DNA from: an uncultured Clostridia bacterium
GTDB lineage: Bacteria; Bacillota; Clostridia; Oscillospirales; Acutalibacteraceae
Reading direction: 5' to 3'
Assembly: GCA_945948515.1 (NCBI GenBank)
Contig: CAMFBH010000011.1
Span: 1 to 52,511, forward strand
DNA: 52,511 nucleotides
Every line of letters starts with the position of its first letter. Within the stretch, counting starts at the first letter, position 1. A model generated the notes under the pieces. The model was not told where the DNA came from, did not search any database, and saw only the letters and a program-made list of their open reading frames with translations. Both the position numbers and the translations under genes were made by a program. Below, one piece after another: positions 1 through 7,887 of this stretch.

Positions 1-17
1 ATAAAAAAACAATGTGA

Positions 18-46
18 TTGACATAAAATTAATACCGTGTTAAAAT
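18..46 (+). promoter_or_regulatory. Sigma-A-type promoter for the first metallophosphoesterase gene
   Basis: The -35 box TTGACA (18-23) and the -10 box TAAAAT (41-46) are 17 bp apart. The expected transcription start is near 53, only about 10 nt before a terminator-like hairpin, so the leader is probably attenuated. Confidence 0.7.
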
Positions 47-62
47 ATATTTATAGAAAGCG

Positions 63-99
63 GAGCACAAGGGCAGATAATTCTTTTGTGCTCTTTTTT
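63..99 (+). terminator. Promoter-proximal intrinsic terminator (possible attenuator)
   Basis: GAGCACAA (63-70) pairs with TTGTGCTC (86-93) and is followed by a run of seven T. It lies between the promoter at 18-46 and the ribosome binding site at about 132, so a transcript starting there must pass it to express the gene. Confidence 0.65.
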
Positions 100-141
100 A
101 ATAGAAGAGTTCTCATCTTTATTGTCATATCGGAGGAGAAA

Positions 142-1263
142 ATGAGATTTAAGAAAAATAAGCCGTTTAAAATTATGCAAATAACGGATATTCAGGAAAT
201 TCCTGCAATTTCGCCCGATACAAAAGCCCTCCTTGAAAATGCAATTAAGGAGGAAAATCCCGATCTTGTTATTTATACAGGCGACCAAATAAAAGGCTAC
301 GGAGTAACCTATAAAGGCAAGGGGAAGGAGCTTGAGAGCGCTGTTGCAAAAACAATTTCAGCCCTGTTAGAGCCTGTAACAAAAAGGAATATTCCTTTTG
401 CCGTAACCTTTGGAAATCATGACAGGCAGGTCGGAATTTCAAATAAAGACCAGTTTAATGATATATATAAGTCGTTTCCAAGCTGTATCGGAGAGCAGGC
501 AGAGGGAATTGACGGCGGAGGAACCTGCTCAATTCCCATTAAAGCCTCGGACTGCTCGGACAGGGTGGTTTTCAATCTGTACTTGTTCGACAGCGGAACC
601 GATGCAAAGGGCGGAGGATACGAGCCGTTTGACAGAAATATTATCAAATGGTATCAAAAAACAAGGGATGAGCTAAAAGAACAAAACGGCGCGTATGTTC
701 CCTCAATAGTGTTTCAGCATATTCCCATGTTCGAATATTACAATGTTCTTGAACGCGTTAAGAGAACGGAAAAAGGTGCAATAAGAGCTTTCAGAATACA
801 CAAGAATGAGTATTATAAGCTAGGAAAAACCTGTGGCGAGGGTGATGTTTTGCTTGAGCCGCCGTCTATTCCCAATGAGAATACGGGTGAGTTTGAAGCA
901 CTTTCCGAAAAGGGAGATGTTTTGGCGGTTTTTGTTGGACATGACCATAAAAACAGCTTTGTGGGAAGATATAAAAATATTGACCTCGGGTTTACACAGT
1001 CTAGCGGCTTTAATGTTTACGGAAACAGAACAAAGCGCGGGGTACGCTGTATTCTTATTGACGAGAATAATCCCGGTGAGTATAAAACATACACAAGAAC
1101 CTTTGAAGAGCTTGTGGGCAAAAAGGTTTCAAGACCTATTTACGACTTTATTTCAAGCAAAGCGCCCGAAACAACTGATGCCGCAATACCGATGATTTGT
1201 AAAGCCGTGTTCGCGCTTGCCGTTATCGCAGCAGTAATAGCGCTTGTTGCGGGCGTAATTTAA
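142..1263 (+). CDS. Calcineurin-like metallophosphoesterase with C-terminal membrane anchor
   Basis: A 373-residue protein. The start at 142 is chosen because CGGAGGAG sits directly upstream; an in-frame ATG at 37 would lie upstream of the transcription start. Metallophosphoesterase motifs appear in order: ITDIQ (the first motif is usually D-x-H, here Gln replaces His), TGDQ, GNHD, QHIPM and GHDH. The last 20 or so residues are strongly hydrophobic (ALAVIAAVIALVAGVI), predicting a C-terminal tail anchor with the catalytic domain in the cytoplasm. It probably hydrolyses a phosphodiester or phosphomonoester; the substrate is unknown. It is followed 10 nt later by a GtrA-like gene and probably shares its transcript. 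A paralogue with an N-terminal anchor and an intact D-x-H lies at 49659-50936. Confidence 0.85.
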   Translation: MRFKKNKPFKIMQITDIQEIPAISPDTKALLENAIKEENPDLVIYTGDQIKGYGVTYKGKGKELESAVAKTISALLEPVTKRNIPFAVTFGNHDRQVGISNKDQFNDIYKSFPSCIGEQAEGIDGGGTCSIPIKASDCSDRVVFNLYLFDSGTDAKGGGYEPFDRNIIKWYQKTRDELKEQNGAYVPSIVFQHIPMFEYYNVLERVKRTEKGAIRAFRIHKNEYYKLGKTCGEGDVLLEPPSIPNENTGEFEALSEKGDVLAVFVGHDHKNSFVGRYKNIDLGFTQSSGFNVYGNRTKRGVRCILIDENNPGEYKTYTRTFEELVGKKVSRPIYDFISSKAPETTDAAIPMICKAVFALAVIAAVIALVAGVI

Positions 1264-1273
1264 GGAGAAGAAT

Positions 1274-1822
1274 ATGAAAGAAGAAAAAAAGAAAAATGCT
1301 TTTGTCAGATGGACCGAAAAGCATGCTGAAATATGGAAGTTTATAAAATTCAGCATTGCAGGCGGAGGCTCGTCCGCCATTGAGCTTGTGGTTCATATGA
1401 TACTTCTCAATACTGCATTCAAGGCGCTTACAAGCGTTGCAATAACTAATTCCGCGCTTAATATGATTGGTATAAAATCAAAGGGATATCTTTATACTTA
1501 TCTTATTTCAACAACAATAGGATATTTAATAGCCTTTATTCTAAACAGAAAAATAACCTTTAAGGCGGATTCAAATCCCGCGCTCAGCATAACCCTGTAT
1601 TTCGTTATGGTTGTTTTCACTATTTTTGCAAACGGCTGGATTGGTTCGGCTATGACCTCTTTTGCCGCATCTCACAACCTAACGGGAAATTTCTGGGATT
1701 TGGTTATAAAGCTTATCGGAATGGCGATTCCCACTTTGTGGACCTATCCGTGCAACAGATTTATTATTCACAGAAAGAAAAAATCAACTATTGAAGCTGA
1801 AAAGCAGGCAAAAAATAATTAA
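1274..1822 (+). CDS. GtrA-like multi-pass membrane protein
   Basis: A 182-residue protein preceded by AAGGAGAAG. It has four hydrophobic segments (about residues 25-50, 75-95, 105-125 and 135-160) and a charged N terminus, the layout of the GtrA family, whose members help move lipid-linked sugars across the membrane for cell-surface glycan decoration. The motif FILNRKITF after the second segment and the basic tail are typical of the family. It sits 10 nt after the metallophosphoesterase gene, so the two may act on the same cell-envelope intermediate, which is inference. A long hairpin terminator follows. The substrate is not predictable. Confidence 0.75.
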   Translation: MKEEKKKNAFVRWTEKHAEIWKFIKFSIAGGGSSAIELVVHMILLNTAFKALTSVAITNSALNMIGIKSKGYLYTYLISTTIGYLIAFILNRKITFKADSNPALSITLYFVMVVFTIFANGWIGSAMTSFAASHNLTGNFWDLVIKLIGMAIPTLWTYPCNRFIIHRKKKSTIEAEKQAKNN

Positions 1823-1848
1823 TTAAAAATTTTTAAAAATATAAAATC

Positions 1849-1917
1849 CCCCGAGAATATAAGAGAAAGCAAAGCAAAAAATAGTTTTGAAATCTTATTT
1901 TCTCGGGGTGATTTTTT
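1849..1917 (+). terminator. Long terminator hairpin overlapping the spoVAD start signals
   Basis: CCCCGAGAA (1849-1857) pairs with TTCTCGGGG (1900-1908), and the stem continues inward as ATAAGA (1859-1864) with TCTTAT (1893-1898) after one mismatch. Six T follow at 1912-1917. The GGGGTG that serves as ribosome binding site for spoVAD lies in the 3' arm and the TTG start codon ends the T run. Confidence 0.75.
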
Positions 1918-2923
1918 GAAAAAATTAGGAAAAACAGTTGTTTTTGACAATAAAGTTGCAATTATAGGCTCGGCAGGAGTTGTAGGTAAAAAAGAAGGAG
2001 AAGGACCTTTGGCAAATGATTTCGATGAAATCTTTGAGGACACAACGCTCGGGCAGGAATCGTTTGAGCTTTCCGAATCTGCAATGCTTGCAAAAGCCGT
2101 TACAAGAGCAGTGAAAAAAGCGGGAATAAGCTTTGATGATGTTGATTTCTCCCTTTGCGGAGATTTGCTTGATCAGTGTGTCGGCTCGGCGTTTGCAATG
2201 AAGGATTTTCAAATGCCTGTAATAGGAATGTACGGAGCGTGCTCAACAATGGCGCTGTCGCTCGCAAGCGCATCAATGCTTGTTGAAATGGGAGCAAAGT
2301 ATTGTGTTGCCGCAACATCAAGTCATTTCGCAAGCTCTGAAAGACAGTTCCGTTTTCCTCTTGAATACGGCGGTCAGCGTCCGCCGTCGGCACAGTGGAC
2401 CGTAACCGGTGCGGGAAGCGCGGTTGTCGGAAATTCGGAAAAGGGAATAATGGTTAAAGCTGTTCATATAGGAACTATAACGGATTTGGGTATTAAGGAT
2501 GCTAACAATATGGGTGCTGCTATGGCGCCGGCGGCGAAAAGGACTATTTGCACATTCCTTAATGACACCCAAACAAAGCCGGAGGATTACGATTTAATAC
2601 TCACGGGAGATTTGGGATTTGTAGGAAGTGAGCTTCTGTACGAGCTTTGTGCAAAGGAAAACAAAATCAATATAAAGCCCAATCATAAGGATTGTGGACT
2701 TATGATTTATGACTTGGACGGACAGGATGTTAATTCAGGAGGCTCCGGCTGCGGATGCAGCGCATCAGTTCTTTGTTCGCACATAATGAAAAGGCTTGAA
2801 AAAAGAGAATTGAGAAACTGCCTTTTTGTTGCAACGGGAGCTTTAATGTCACCAACAAGCACAAAGCAGGGTCAAACAATTCCCGGAATTGCCCACGCGG
2901 TTTTGCTTGAAGCACAAAATTAA
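1916..2923 (+). CDS. spoVAD: Stage V sporulation protein AD
   Basis: A 335-residue protein matching SpoVAD along its whole length (about 338 residues in Bacillus subtilis). It has a thiolase-like fold with the characteristic MYGACST, ATSSH, RQFRFPLEYGGQRP, MGAAMAPAA and SGGSGCGCSA motifs. SpoVAD belongs to the SpoVA channel complex in the inner forespore membrane and binds dipicolinic acid during its uptake into the spore. The start is TTG at 1916, with GGGGTG five bases upstream; the N terminus aligns with known SpoVAD from this codon and no later ATG would preserve it. Its usual partners spoVAC and spoVAE are not adjacent, so the gene is isolated here. It marks the organism as an endospore former. 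No sigma-G promoter could be identified with confidence. Confidence 0.93.
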   Translation: MKKLGKTVVFDNKVAIIGSAGVVGKKEGEGPLANDFDEIFEDTTLGQESFELSESAMLAKAVTRAVKKAGISFDDVDFSLCGDLLDQCVGSAFAMKDFQMPVIGMYGACSTMALSLASASMLVEMGAKYCVAATSSHFASSERQFRFPLEYGGQRPPSAQWTVTGAGSAVVGNSEKGIMVKAVHIGTITDLGIKDANNMGAAMAPAAKRTICTFLNDTQTKPEDYDLILTGDLGFVGSELLYELCAKENKINIKPNHKDCGLMIYDLDGQDVNSGGSGCGCSASVLCSHIMKRLEKRELRNCLFVATGALMSPTSTKQGQTIPGIAHAVLLEAQN

Positions 2924-2957
2924 AGGATTTAACTGCTAATTCATAGAATCAAAATTC

Positions 2958-2986
2958 AAACCCGGCTGATTATCAGTCGGGTTTTT
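2958..2986. terminator. Bidirectional terminator between spoVAD and the converging GTPase-nuclease gene
   Basis: A 12-bp stem AAACCCGGCTGA (2958-2969) with TCAGTCGGGTTT (2973-2984), a TTA loop, and A and T runs on the two sides. It serves convergent genes. Confidence 0.85.
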
Positions 2987-3007
2987 CTGTATGGCAAAGT
3001 ATAAGTG

Positions 3008-5590
3008 TTAATTGTTTTGTTCAATTATATTTCTGATATCTTCCTCCGCCTGCTGAATTTCAAAAAGAAATTCTCGTGAGGAAACGCGCAGGGCTCCTCC
3101 GCCTAAAATTATAAGCTGCTCGAGAGCGTCTGAGGTGACAACTCTAACCCTGTGATTTTTTGCGAGCTTGTGTGATACCTTTTCAATATACATATCGGCG
3201 GTTTCCGCCTCCTTGGTGTAAACGATATTAATATTGTTTATCTTTTCTACCTCACGGGTGTTTCCCTTAACTTTATATGCATCAAAAACAAGAATTACCT
3301 CGCATTTTTTATAGCCTTGATAATTGCAAAGAGTATTTATCAAAGCGTTTCGCGCGCCGTCTATATTATCCTGCGAAAGCTTTTTGAGATGCTCCCAGGA
3401 GAAAATTACATTGTATCCGTCAACAAGCAGGTATTCCGTTCCGTCGTATTTCGGTGAGCGGTTGCTTTTATATTTTTTGCTTTCGGAGCTTTCTGTAAAT
3501 GTGAAATGATTTTGATTAGGATTTTGCGAGCGGTTTTTTATCGGTCCGTAGGTTTTTTCAAAAATTTGCATAAGCTCCTTGTCGAGAGCAAAAAGATTGT
3601 TTTTCTCTTTGAAATTTGAAAAGGATTTTTTGTCGGTGATATTTGATGAATCCCTTTTGGGAGAGCTCAAAACGCTCGGAAGATGCATATGGGCTTTGAC
3701 TTCGTTCCATTTAACATTATAGCCTGCACCGTGAGAGCAAAAAACGGAATCACAGGAATTATCGGTGTCGGCATCACAGTCATATCCAATGCCGTCAATA
3801 ACCTCGTCGGAATTGTGGCAGGGCTCATATCCCTTTAAATTGCACATAAGCTTTCCCTTGCCGTGAGTGTACTGCCTAACATCGCGCGAATAATCAAGCA
3901 TTGTTGAAACAGGAGCAGTACCGCTTATAACTGCAAACCCCTCGCTCATTTCAGGGGGATTGAAGCTGCCGTGCATTCGCTGAATATCCGCCATTGCCCT
4001 GCCTATATTCTCGTCGGGAACCTCTAATGTGAATTCGTAAACAGGCTCAAGCAGAATACAGCTTGCCGAACGAAGCCCCTGCCTTACCGCTCTGTATGTT
4101 GCCTGTCGAAAATCACCGCCCTCTGTGTGCTTCGGGTGGGCTTTTCCTGATGCAAGTATTATTTCCATGTCGGTTATAGGCGAGCCTGTAAGAACTCCGA
4201 TGTGTGTTTTTTCATATAAATGAGTTAAGATGAGCCTTTGCCAGTTTTTATCAAGCATATCCTCCTTGCATTGAGATTTGAACACTATTCCGCTGTCTCT
4301 TTTTCCGGGCTTCATTAAAAGATGGACCTCGGCATAATGCTTGAGCGGCTCAAAATGACCGACTCCCTCGACAGTATCTCTAATTGTTTCCTTGTATATT
4401 ATATTCCCCTTTGAAAAAGAAGCGCTAATGCCGAAACGCTCCTTGATTATTGATTGAAGAATTTCGAGCTGAACATCACCCATTAGCTGAAGCTGAATTT
4501 CTCCGAGCCGTTCATTCCAAACAACTCTTAGTTGCGGGTCCTCGCTTTCAAGAATTTTCATTTTTTCAAGGGCGTTGTGAGTGTCGGTGCCGTCGGGAAG
4601 AATTAATCTGTATGTAAGCACGGGTTCGAGCACGGGTAATCCCGTGTTTTTTTCTTTACCCAATCCGTCTCCGGGACGGGTAAAGGTTATTCCCGTAATA
4701 GCACATATTGTGCCCGACTGTACTTCATCAGCTGTTTGGAATTTTTCGCCCGAATATATACGAATTTGATTAATCTTTTCCGCATTTCTGTTTTTATCGC
4801 TTTGCAGTATTTCTTTAACCTTAAGGCTTCCGCCCGTAATCTTCAAAAATGTGAGGCGCTGACCTTTATCCTCAGAAATTTTATATACCTTGCCTGCGAA
4901 TTCCCTGCCGTATTCTGGCATTTCGGTGTAGTTATATAAGCATTCCAAAAATTCGCCGACTCCTTCTGATTTTAGAGCCGAGCCAAACATACAGGGAAAT
5001 ATTTTTCTGCTTTTGATAAATGGGATAATATCCTCGGTTTTAAGTGAATTATTCTCGTATTTATTAAATAGCTTTTCATCGCAAAGCGCAATGTTTTCGT
5101 AAAACTCCGCGTTGCCGTCACAGCCGAAATCAATACAACCGTCGCCGAACTTCATTTTTAATTCATTTAAAATACGGAGTTTGTCTGCTCCGGATAAATC
5201 CATTTTATTAATAAAAATAAAGCAGGGCACATTGTATTTTGAAAGCAGCTTCCATAGAGTTAAGGTGTGGCTTTGAATACCGTCTGTTGCGCTGATTACC
5301 AAAACGGCATAGTCGAGAACCTGAAGAGCGCGCTCTGTTTCTGCGGAAAAATCAACATGGCCGGGAGTGTCAAGCAAGGTGAATTCGGTGCTTTTATACT
5401 TTAAAATTGCCTGCTTTGAAAAAATTGTTATTCCGCGCATGCGTTCAAGAGAAAAGGTGTCTAAAAATGAGTTTTTGCGGTCAACTCTGCCAAGCTTGTT
5501 TATGCTTCCGGATTGATAAAGCAACGCTTCGGAAAGGGTTGTTTTTCCCGAATCAACATGAGCAAGGATTCCGATAACAATTTTTTTCAT
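3008..5590 (-). CDS. Tet(M)/EF-G-like ribosomal GTPase fused to a C-terminal Rae1/YacP-type NYN endoribonuclease domain
   Basis: An 860-residue protein. The start at 5590 has GAGGTGAG upstream. Residues 1 to about 640 are a translational GTPase of the ribosomal-protection (TetM/TetO/TetBP) branch of EF-G: G1 AHVDSGKT (10-17), G2 RGIT (52-55), G3 DTPGH (74-78), G4 NKMD (128-131), then EF-G-like domains II to V. A Ser/Lys/Asn-rich linker (about 650-715) contains a conserved-looking segment LDKELMQIFEKTYGPIK. Residues about 719-860 form a NYN/PIN-like domain with VDGYN, VFDAYKVKG, TKEAETAD, TSDALEQ and GGGALRVSSRE, nearly the signature of Bacillus Rae1 (YacP), a ribosome-associated nuclease that cuts mRNA in the A site. 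The acidic catalytic residues are present in DGYN, VFDA, ETAD and TSD. Inference: the GTPase half binds the ribosomal A-site region and delivers the nuclease. A monocistronic gene with its own promoter, divergent from the flavoprotein. Confidence 0.9.
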   Translation of the reverse strand: MKKIVIGILAHVDSGKTTLSEALLYQSGSINKLGRVDRKNSFLDTFSLERMRGITIFSKQAILKYKSTEFTLLDTPGHVDFSAETERALQVLDYAVLVISATDGIQSHTLTLWKLLSKYNVPCFIFINKMDLSGADKLRILNELKMKFGDGCIDFGCDGNAEFYENIALCDEKLFNKYENNSLKTEDIIPFIKSRKIFPCMFGSALKSEGVGEFLECLYNYTEMPEYGREFAGKVYKISEDKGQRLTFLKITGGSLKVKEILQSDKNRNAEKINQIRIYSGEKFQTADEVQSGTICAITGITFTRPGDGLGKEKNTGLPVLEPVLTYRLILPDGTDTHNALEKMKILESEDPQLRVVWNERLGEIQLQLMGDVQLEILQSIIKERFGISASFSKGNIIYKETIRDTVEGVGHFEPLKHYAEVHLLMKPGKRDSGIVFKSQCKEDMLDKNWQRLILTHLYEKTHIGVLTGSPITDMEIILASGKAHPKHTEGGDFRQATYRAVRQGLRSASCILLEPVYEFTLEVPDENIGRAMADIQRMHGSFNPPEMSEGFAVISGTAPVSTMLDYSRDVRQYTHGKGKLMCNLKGYEPCHNSDEVIDGIGYDCDADTDNSCDSVFCSHGAGYNVKWNEVKAHMHLPSVLSSPKRDSSNITDKKSFSNFKEKNNLFALDKELMQIFEKTYGPIKNRSQNPNQNHFTFTESSESKKYKSNRSPKYDGTEYLLVDGYNVIFSWEHLKKLSQDNIDGARNALINTLCNYQGYKKCEVILVFDAYKVKGNTREVEKINNINIVYTKEAETADMYIEKVSHKLAKNHRVRVVTSDALEQLIILGGGALRVSSREFLFEIQQAEEDIRNIIEQNN

Positions 5591-5618
5591 TTTCTCACCT
5601 CGGTCTTGATTTTTATAT

Positions 5619-5647
5619 ATAATATCATATCGAAACATCAATGTAAA
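5619..5647 (-). promoter_or_regulatory. Promoter of the GTPase-NYN fusion gene
   Basis: Read on the minus strand: -35 TTTACA (5647-5642), 17-bp spacer, -10 TATTAT (5624-5619). The leader to the start codon is short, about 22 nt. Confidence 0.6.
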
Positions 5648-5846
5648 TGCGTAATATCATCGGCAAATTATCGCGACAATTTTTATTATAGCTATGATAA
5701 AAACTTTTTTATTCCTCGATGAATTGTGATAGAAATTGTTTATTTGGATATTCAAAAGTTTCTATTCAGATAACGATTAAATGGAACAAAAAGTGGCGAA
5801 AGTCCGATGTTAAATTTTTCGCCTTTTATTTATTTAAATATTGTGA

Positions 5847-5852
5847 TATAAT
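5847..5852 (+). promoter_or_regulatory. Extended -10 promoter element of the flavoprotein gene
   Basis: TGA-TATAAT (5844-5852) gives an extended -10 without a good -35. A GGCGAAA/TTTCGCC hairpin followed by a T-rich tract lies just upstream (about 5794-5830) in an otherwise empty divergent spacer, and its purpose is unclear. Confidence 0.45.
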
Positions 5853-5885
5853 AGTTTGCAGTATATGAAAAAAGGTTGAGTTTTT

Positions 5886-7649
5886 ATGGAAAGTCGTTTT
5901 TTTGATACTGTTATTGTGGGCTCCGGATGTGCCGGGCTGAATTGTGCAGATGTTCTTCTCAAGGCGCACAGAAGCGTGGCGGTAATAACCGACGGAATTA
6001 AAAGGGGAACCTCCGCAAATGCGAGTGCAGGCAGTCAAAGCTATTGCTTTGCCGATTCTCAAAGCGATGCCGACACGGTTGATGCGGCAAACAAGCTTAT
6101 TGAATCAGGTGTTCCCGGCGGAGATATAGCTCTTTCACAGGCTTCAAGGAGCAACTACTGCTTTATGAAGCTTGCCCAGCTCGGAGTTAGCTTTCCTCAA
6201 AATGAGTTCGGAGGATTTTTAAGCTTCACAGCCGAAGGCTCAGAAAAGCTCAGAGCCTCCTGTACAGGAGAAACAACTTCTCAGCAAATGCATTCCGCTC
6301 TTTTTGCTTCGGTAAGCCGTCGCAGACTTAATATAATTGAAAAGATGCATGCCGTTGAGCTTATTGTTTCCGACGGAAAGGCCAAGGGTGTTATATGCAT
6401 TGACTCTCAGGAAAAACTGACCGCTTTTTTCTGTAATAATCTTGTTATTGCAACCGGAGGAGCGGCTAATATTTATGAAAAAACCGCTTTCCCCGAAAGT
6501 CAGTGCGGCTCAATAGGAATGCTCTACCGTGCAGGAGTTAATATGGTTAATCTTAACTGCTGGACTTACGAGCTTGCTTGCTCGGAATACAGCAGAGCAA
6601 TGAGCGGGCCTTATCAGTTTGCAATTCCAACATACATAAGTGTTTCGGCGGACGGAAGCGAAAGAGAATTTCTGCGCTCGTCCCTGACCGATGAAGAAAT
6701 ATTCAGATACACATTTTTAAAGGGAAATCACAGACAGCTTGATTTATGCGAAGAAGGTGAAACCTCTGTCATTGACCGCCTTATTTTACAGGAGCTTGAA
6801 AAGGAAAACAGGGTTTATCTTGATTATACAAGAAACCCGGAGGGATTTTCTTTGTCCCTCATCAGTGATGAATGCCGCTCATTATATTCAGGGCTAATCA
6901 GCGAGGAAATGCTTCCGTATGAAAGGCTTGAAGCTATTGATTCCGATGCGTTTAGGCTTTTCCGCAAGGATGGCTTTAGACTTGCTGAGAGGCGTGTGGA
7001 AATATCTATCTGCGCGGTTCATATGAACGGCGGAGCGGAGGTTGATATGAACGGAAGAACCAATATTTCCAATCTTTATGTTATCGGCGAAGCGGCAGGG
7101 GCTTTCGGAGCTGAAACGGTTAACGGAAGCTTTTTGAATTATACTCAAACAAGCTCGCTTGCAACCGCTGAATATATCATAAATAACCTCCCTCAAAAAG
7201 GAGAATTTGATATTAAAATTGAAAATCCGCTTGTTGTAAGTGATTTTAAATACAAAAATCTTGTTCAAAAGTGGCAGTCGTATATGACAAGATATTGCTC
7301 ATGCGTCAGAACGGAAAAGGTTCTTTTGGGGCTTTATTCCGAGCTCGTTGAGGATATTGAGCTTTTGAATAATAATGCTGTTTGCGACAGCGAGTATTTT
7401 AAAGCAAAAGATGTTCTTTATGCCGCAAAAGCAGTATTAATCAGTTCAATTTGCGCATGCCGTGAGATTGGTTCGCAGAAAAGCTGTCTTGTTAGGGATA
7501 TTGCAGGCTCAGAGGTGCCCAATCAAAGCAAAAAATCGCTGCGCTTATCAGGAGAAAAATGCTCGTTTTTCTCCGCCGCGCCTGTTGAATTTCAAAACTC
7601 CTCATTTTACAGAGGCTCAAAAGAATTTAAAAAACGAACAGGTATTTGA
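5886..7649 (+). CDS. FAD-dependent oxidoreductase of the NadB/SdhA/FrdA superfamily, divergent
   Basis: A 587-residue protein. The N-terminal dinucleotide-binding motif VIVGSGCAGL (about residues 10-19) and the C-terminal FAD motif YVIGEAAGAFGAE (about 398-410) place it with L-aspartate oxidase and fumarate reductase flavoproteins. The usual substrate-site signature of that family after the FAD motif (HGANRLGGNSL-like, with a catalytic Arg) is replaced here by ETVNGSFLNY, and the HFxxGG motif reads VHMNGG. It is therefore probably not a standard NadB or FrdA, and no nadA, nadC or frdB lies nearby. The ribosome binding site is AAAGGTTGAG. It stands alone, divergent from the GTPase-nuclease gene, and is closed by a strong terminator. 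Its substrate cannot be named from sequence. Confidence 0.7.
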   Translation: MESRFFDTVIVGSGCAGLNCADVLLKAHRSVAVITDGIKRGTSANASAGSQSYCFADSQSDADTVDAANKLIESGVPGGDIALSQASRSNYCFMKLAQLGVSFPQNEFGGFLSFTAEGSEKLRASCTGETTSQQMHSALFASVSRRRLNIIEKMHAVELIVSDGKAKGVICIDSQEKLTAFFCNNLVIATGGAANIYEKTAFPESQCGSIGMLYRAGVNMVNLNCWTYELACSEYSRAMSGPYQFAIPTYISVSADGSEREFLRSSLTDEEIFRYTFLKGNHRQLDLCEEGETSVIDRLILQELEKENRVYLDYTRNPEGFSLSLISDECRSLYSGLISEEMLPYERLEAIDSDAFRLFRKDGFRLAERRVEISICAVHMNGGAEVDMNGRTNISNLYVIGEAAGAFGAETVNGSFLNYTQTSSLATAEYIINNLPQKGEFDIKIENPLVVSDFKYKNLVQKWQSYMTRYCSCVRTEKVLLGLYSELVEDIELLNNNAVCDSEYFKAKDVLYAAKAVLISSICACREIGSQKSCLVRDIAGSEVPNQSKKSLRLSGEKCSFFSAAPVEFQNSSFYRGSKEFKKRTGI

Positions 7650-7670
7650 TATAAAGAATAAAAAATATTT

Positions 7671-7700
7671 CACCGCTAAAAATAATAGCGGTGATTTTTT
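7671..7700 (+). terminator. Terminator after the flavoprotein gene, carrying the SD of the next small ORF
   Basis: CACCGCTA (7671-7678) pairs with TAGCGGTG (7686-7693), followed by six T at 7695-7700. The 3' arm contains GGTGA, which is also the only ribosome-binding-like sequence for the ATG at 7701. Confidence 0.8.
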
Positions 7701-7847
7701 ATGGATATTTTTAAAAATATTAAAATTTTTTCTTCCTTTTCACAGGTTATAAAAGCGCTGTATATAATGATTAATATAGTGAGAGCCTTGTCGGTTTTAT
7801 TCCTCGTTTTGCAATGCCTTTTGATAATGAGGGATAAAGCACGATAA
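7701..7847 (+). CDS. Possible 48-residue hydrophobic small protein
   Basis: ATG at 7701, stop TAA at 7845-7847. It encodes a short basic, amphipathic N terminus (MDIFKNIKIF) and one hydrophobic helix (about residues 20-43, with ALSVLFLVLQCLLIM) ending in a charged tail, which suggests a single-pass membrane peptide. The ribosome binding site GGTGA lies inside the 3' arm of the preceding terminator, six bases before the ATG, an arrangement also seen at spoVAD. No family is recognised. It could be a chance ORF in an AT-rich spacer. Confidence 0.4.
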   Translation: MDIFKNIKIFSSFSQVIKALYIMINIVRALSVLFLVLQCLLIMRDKAR

Positions 7848-7887
7848 TAATAAAATATATTTTATTACAAAATGCCGATTGCGTTTA

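Noticed and set aside
3008..5590. An acquired tetracycline-resistance gene (tetM/tetW)
   Set aside because: The GTPase half belongs to that superfamily, but the sequence is divergent, carries a nuclease domain and lies in an ordinary chromosomal setting with no transposon or leader peptide typical of mobile tet genes. Resistance should not be assumed.
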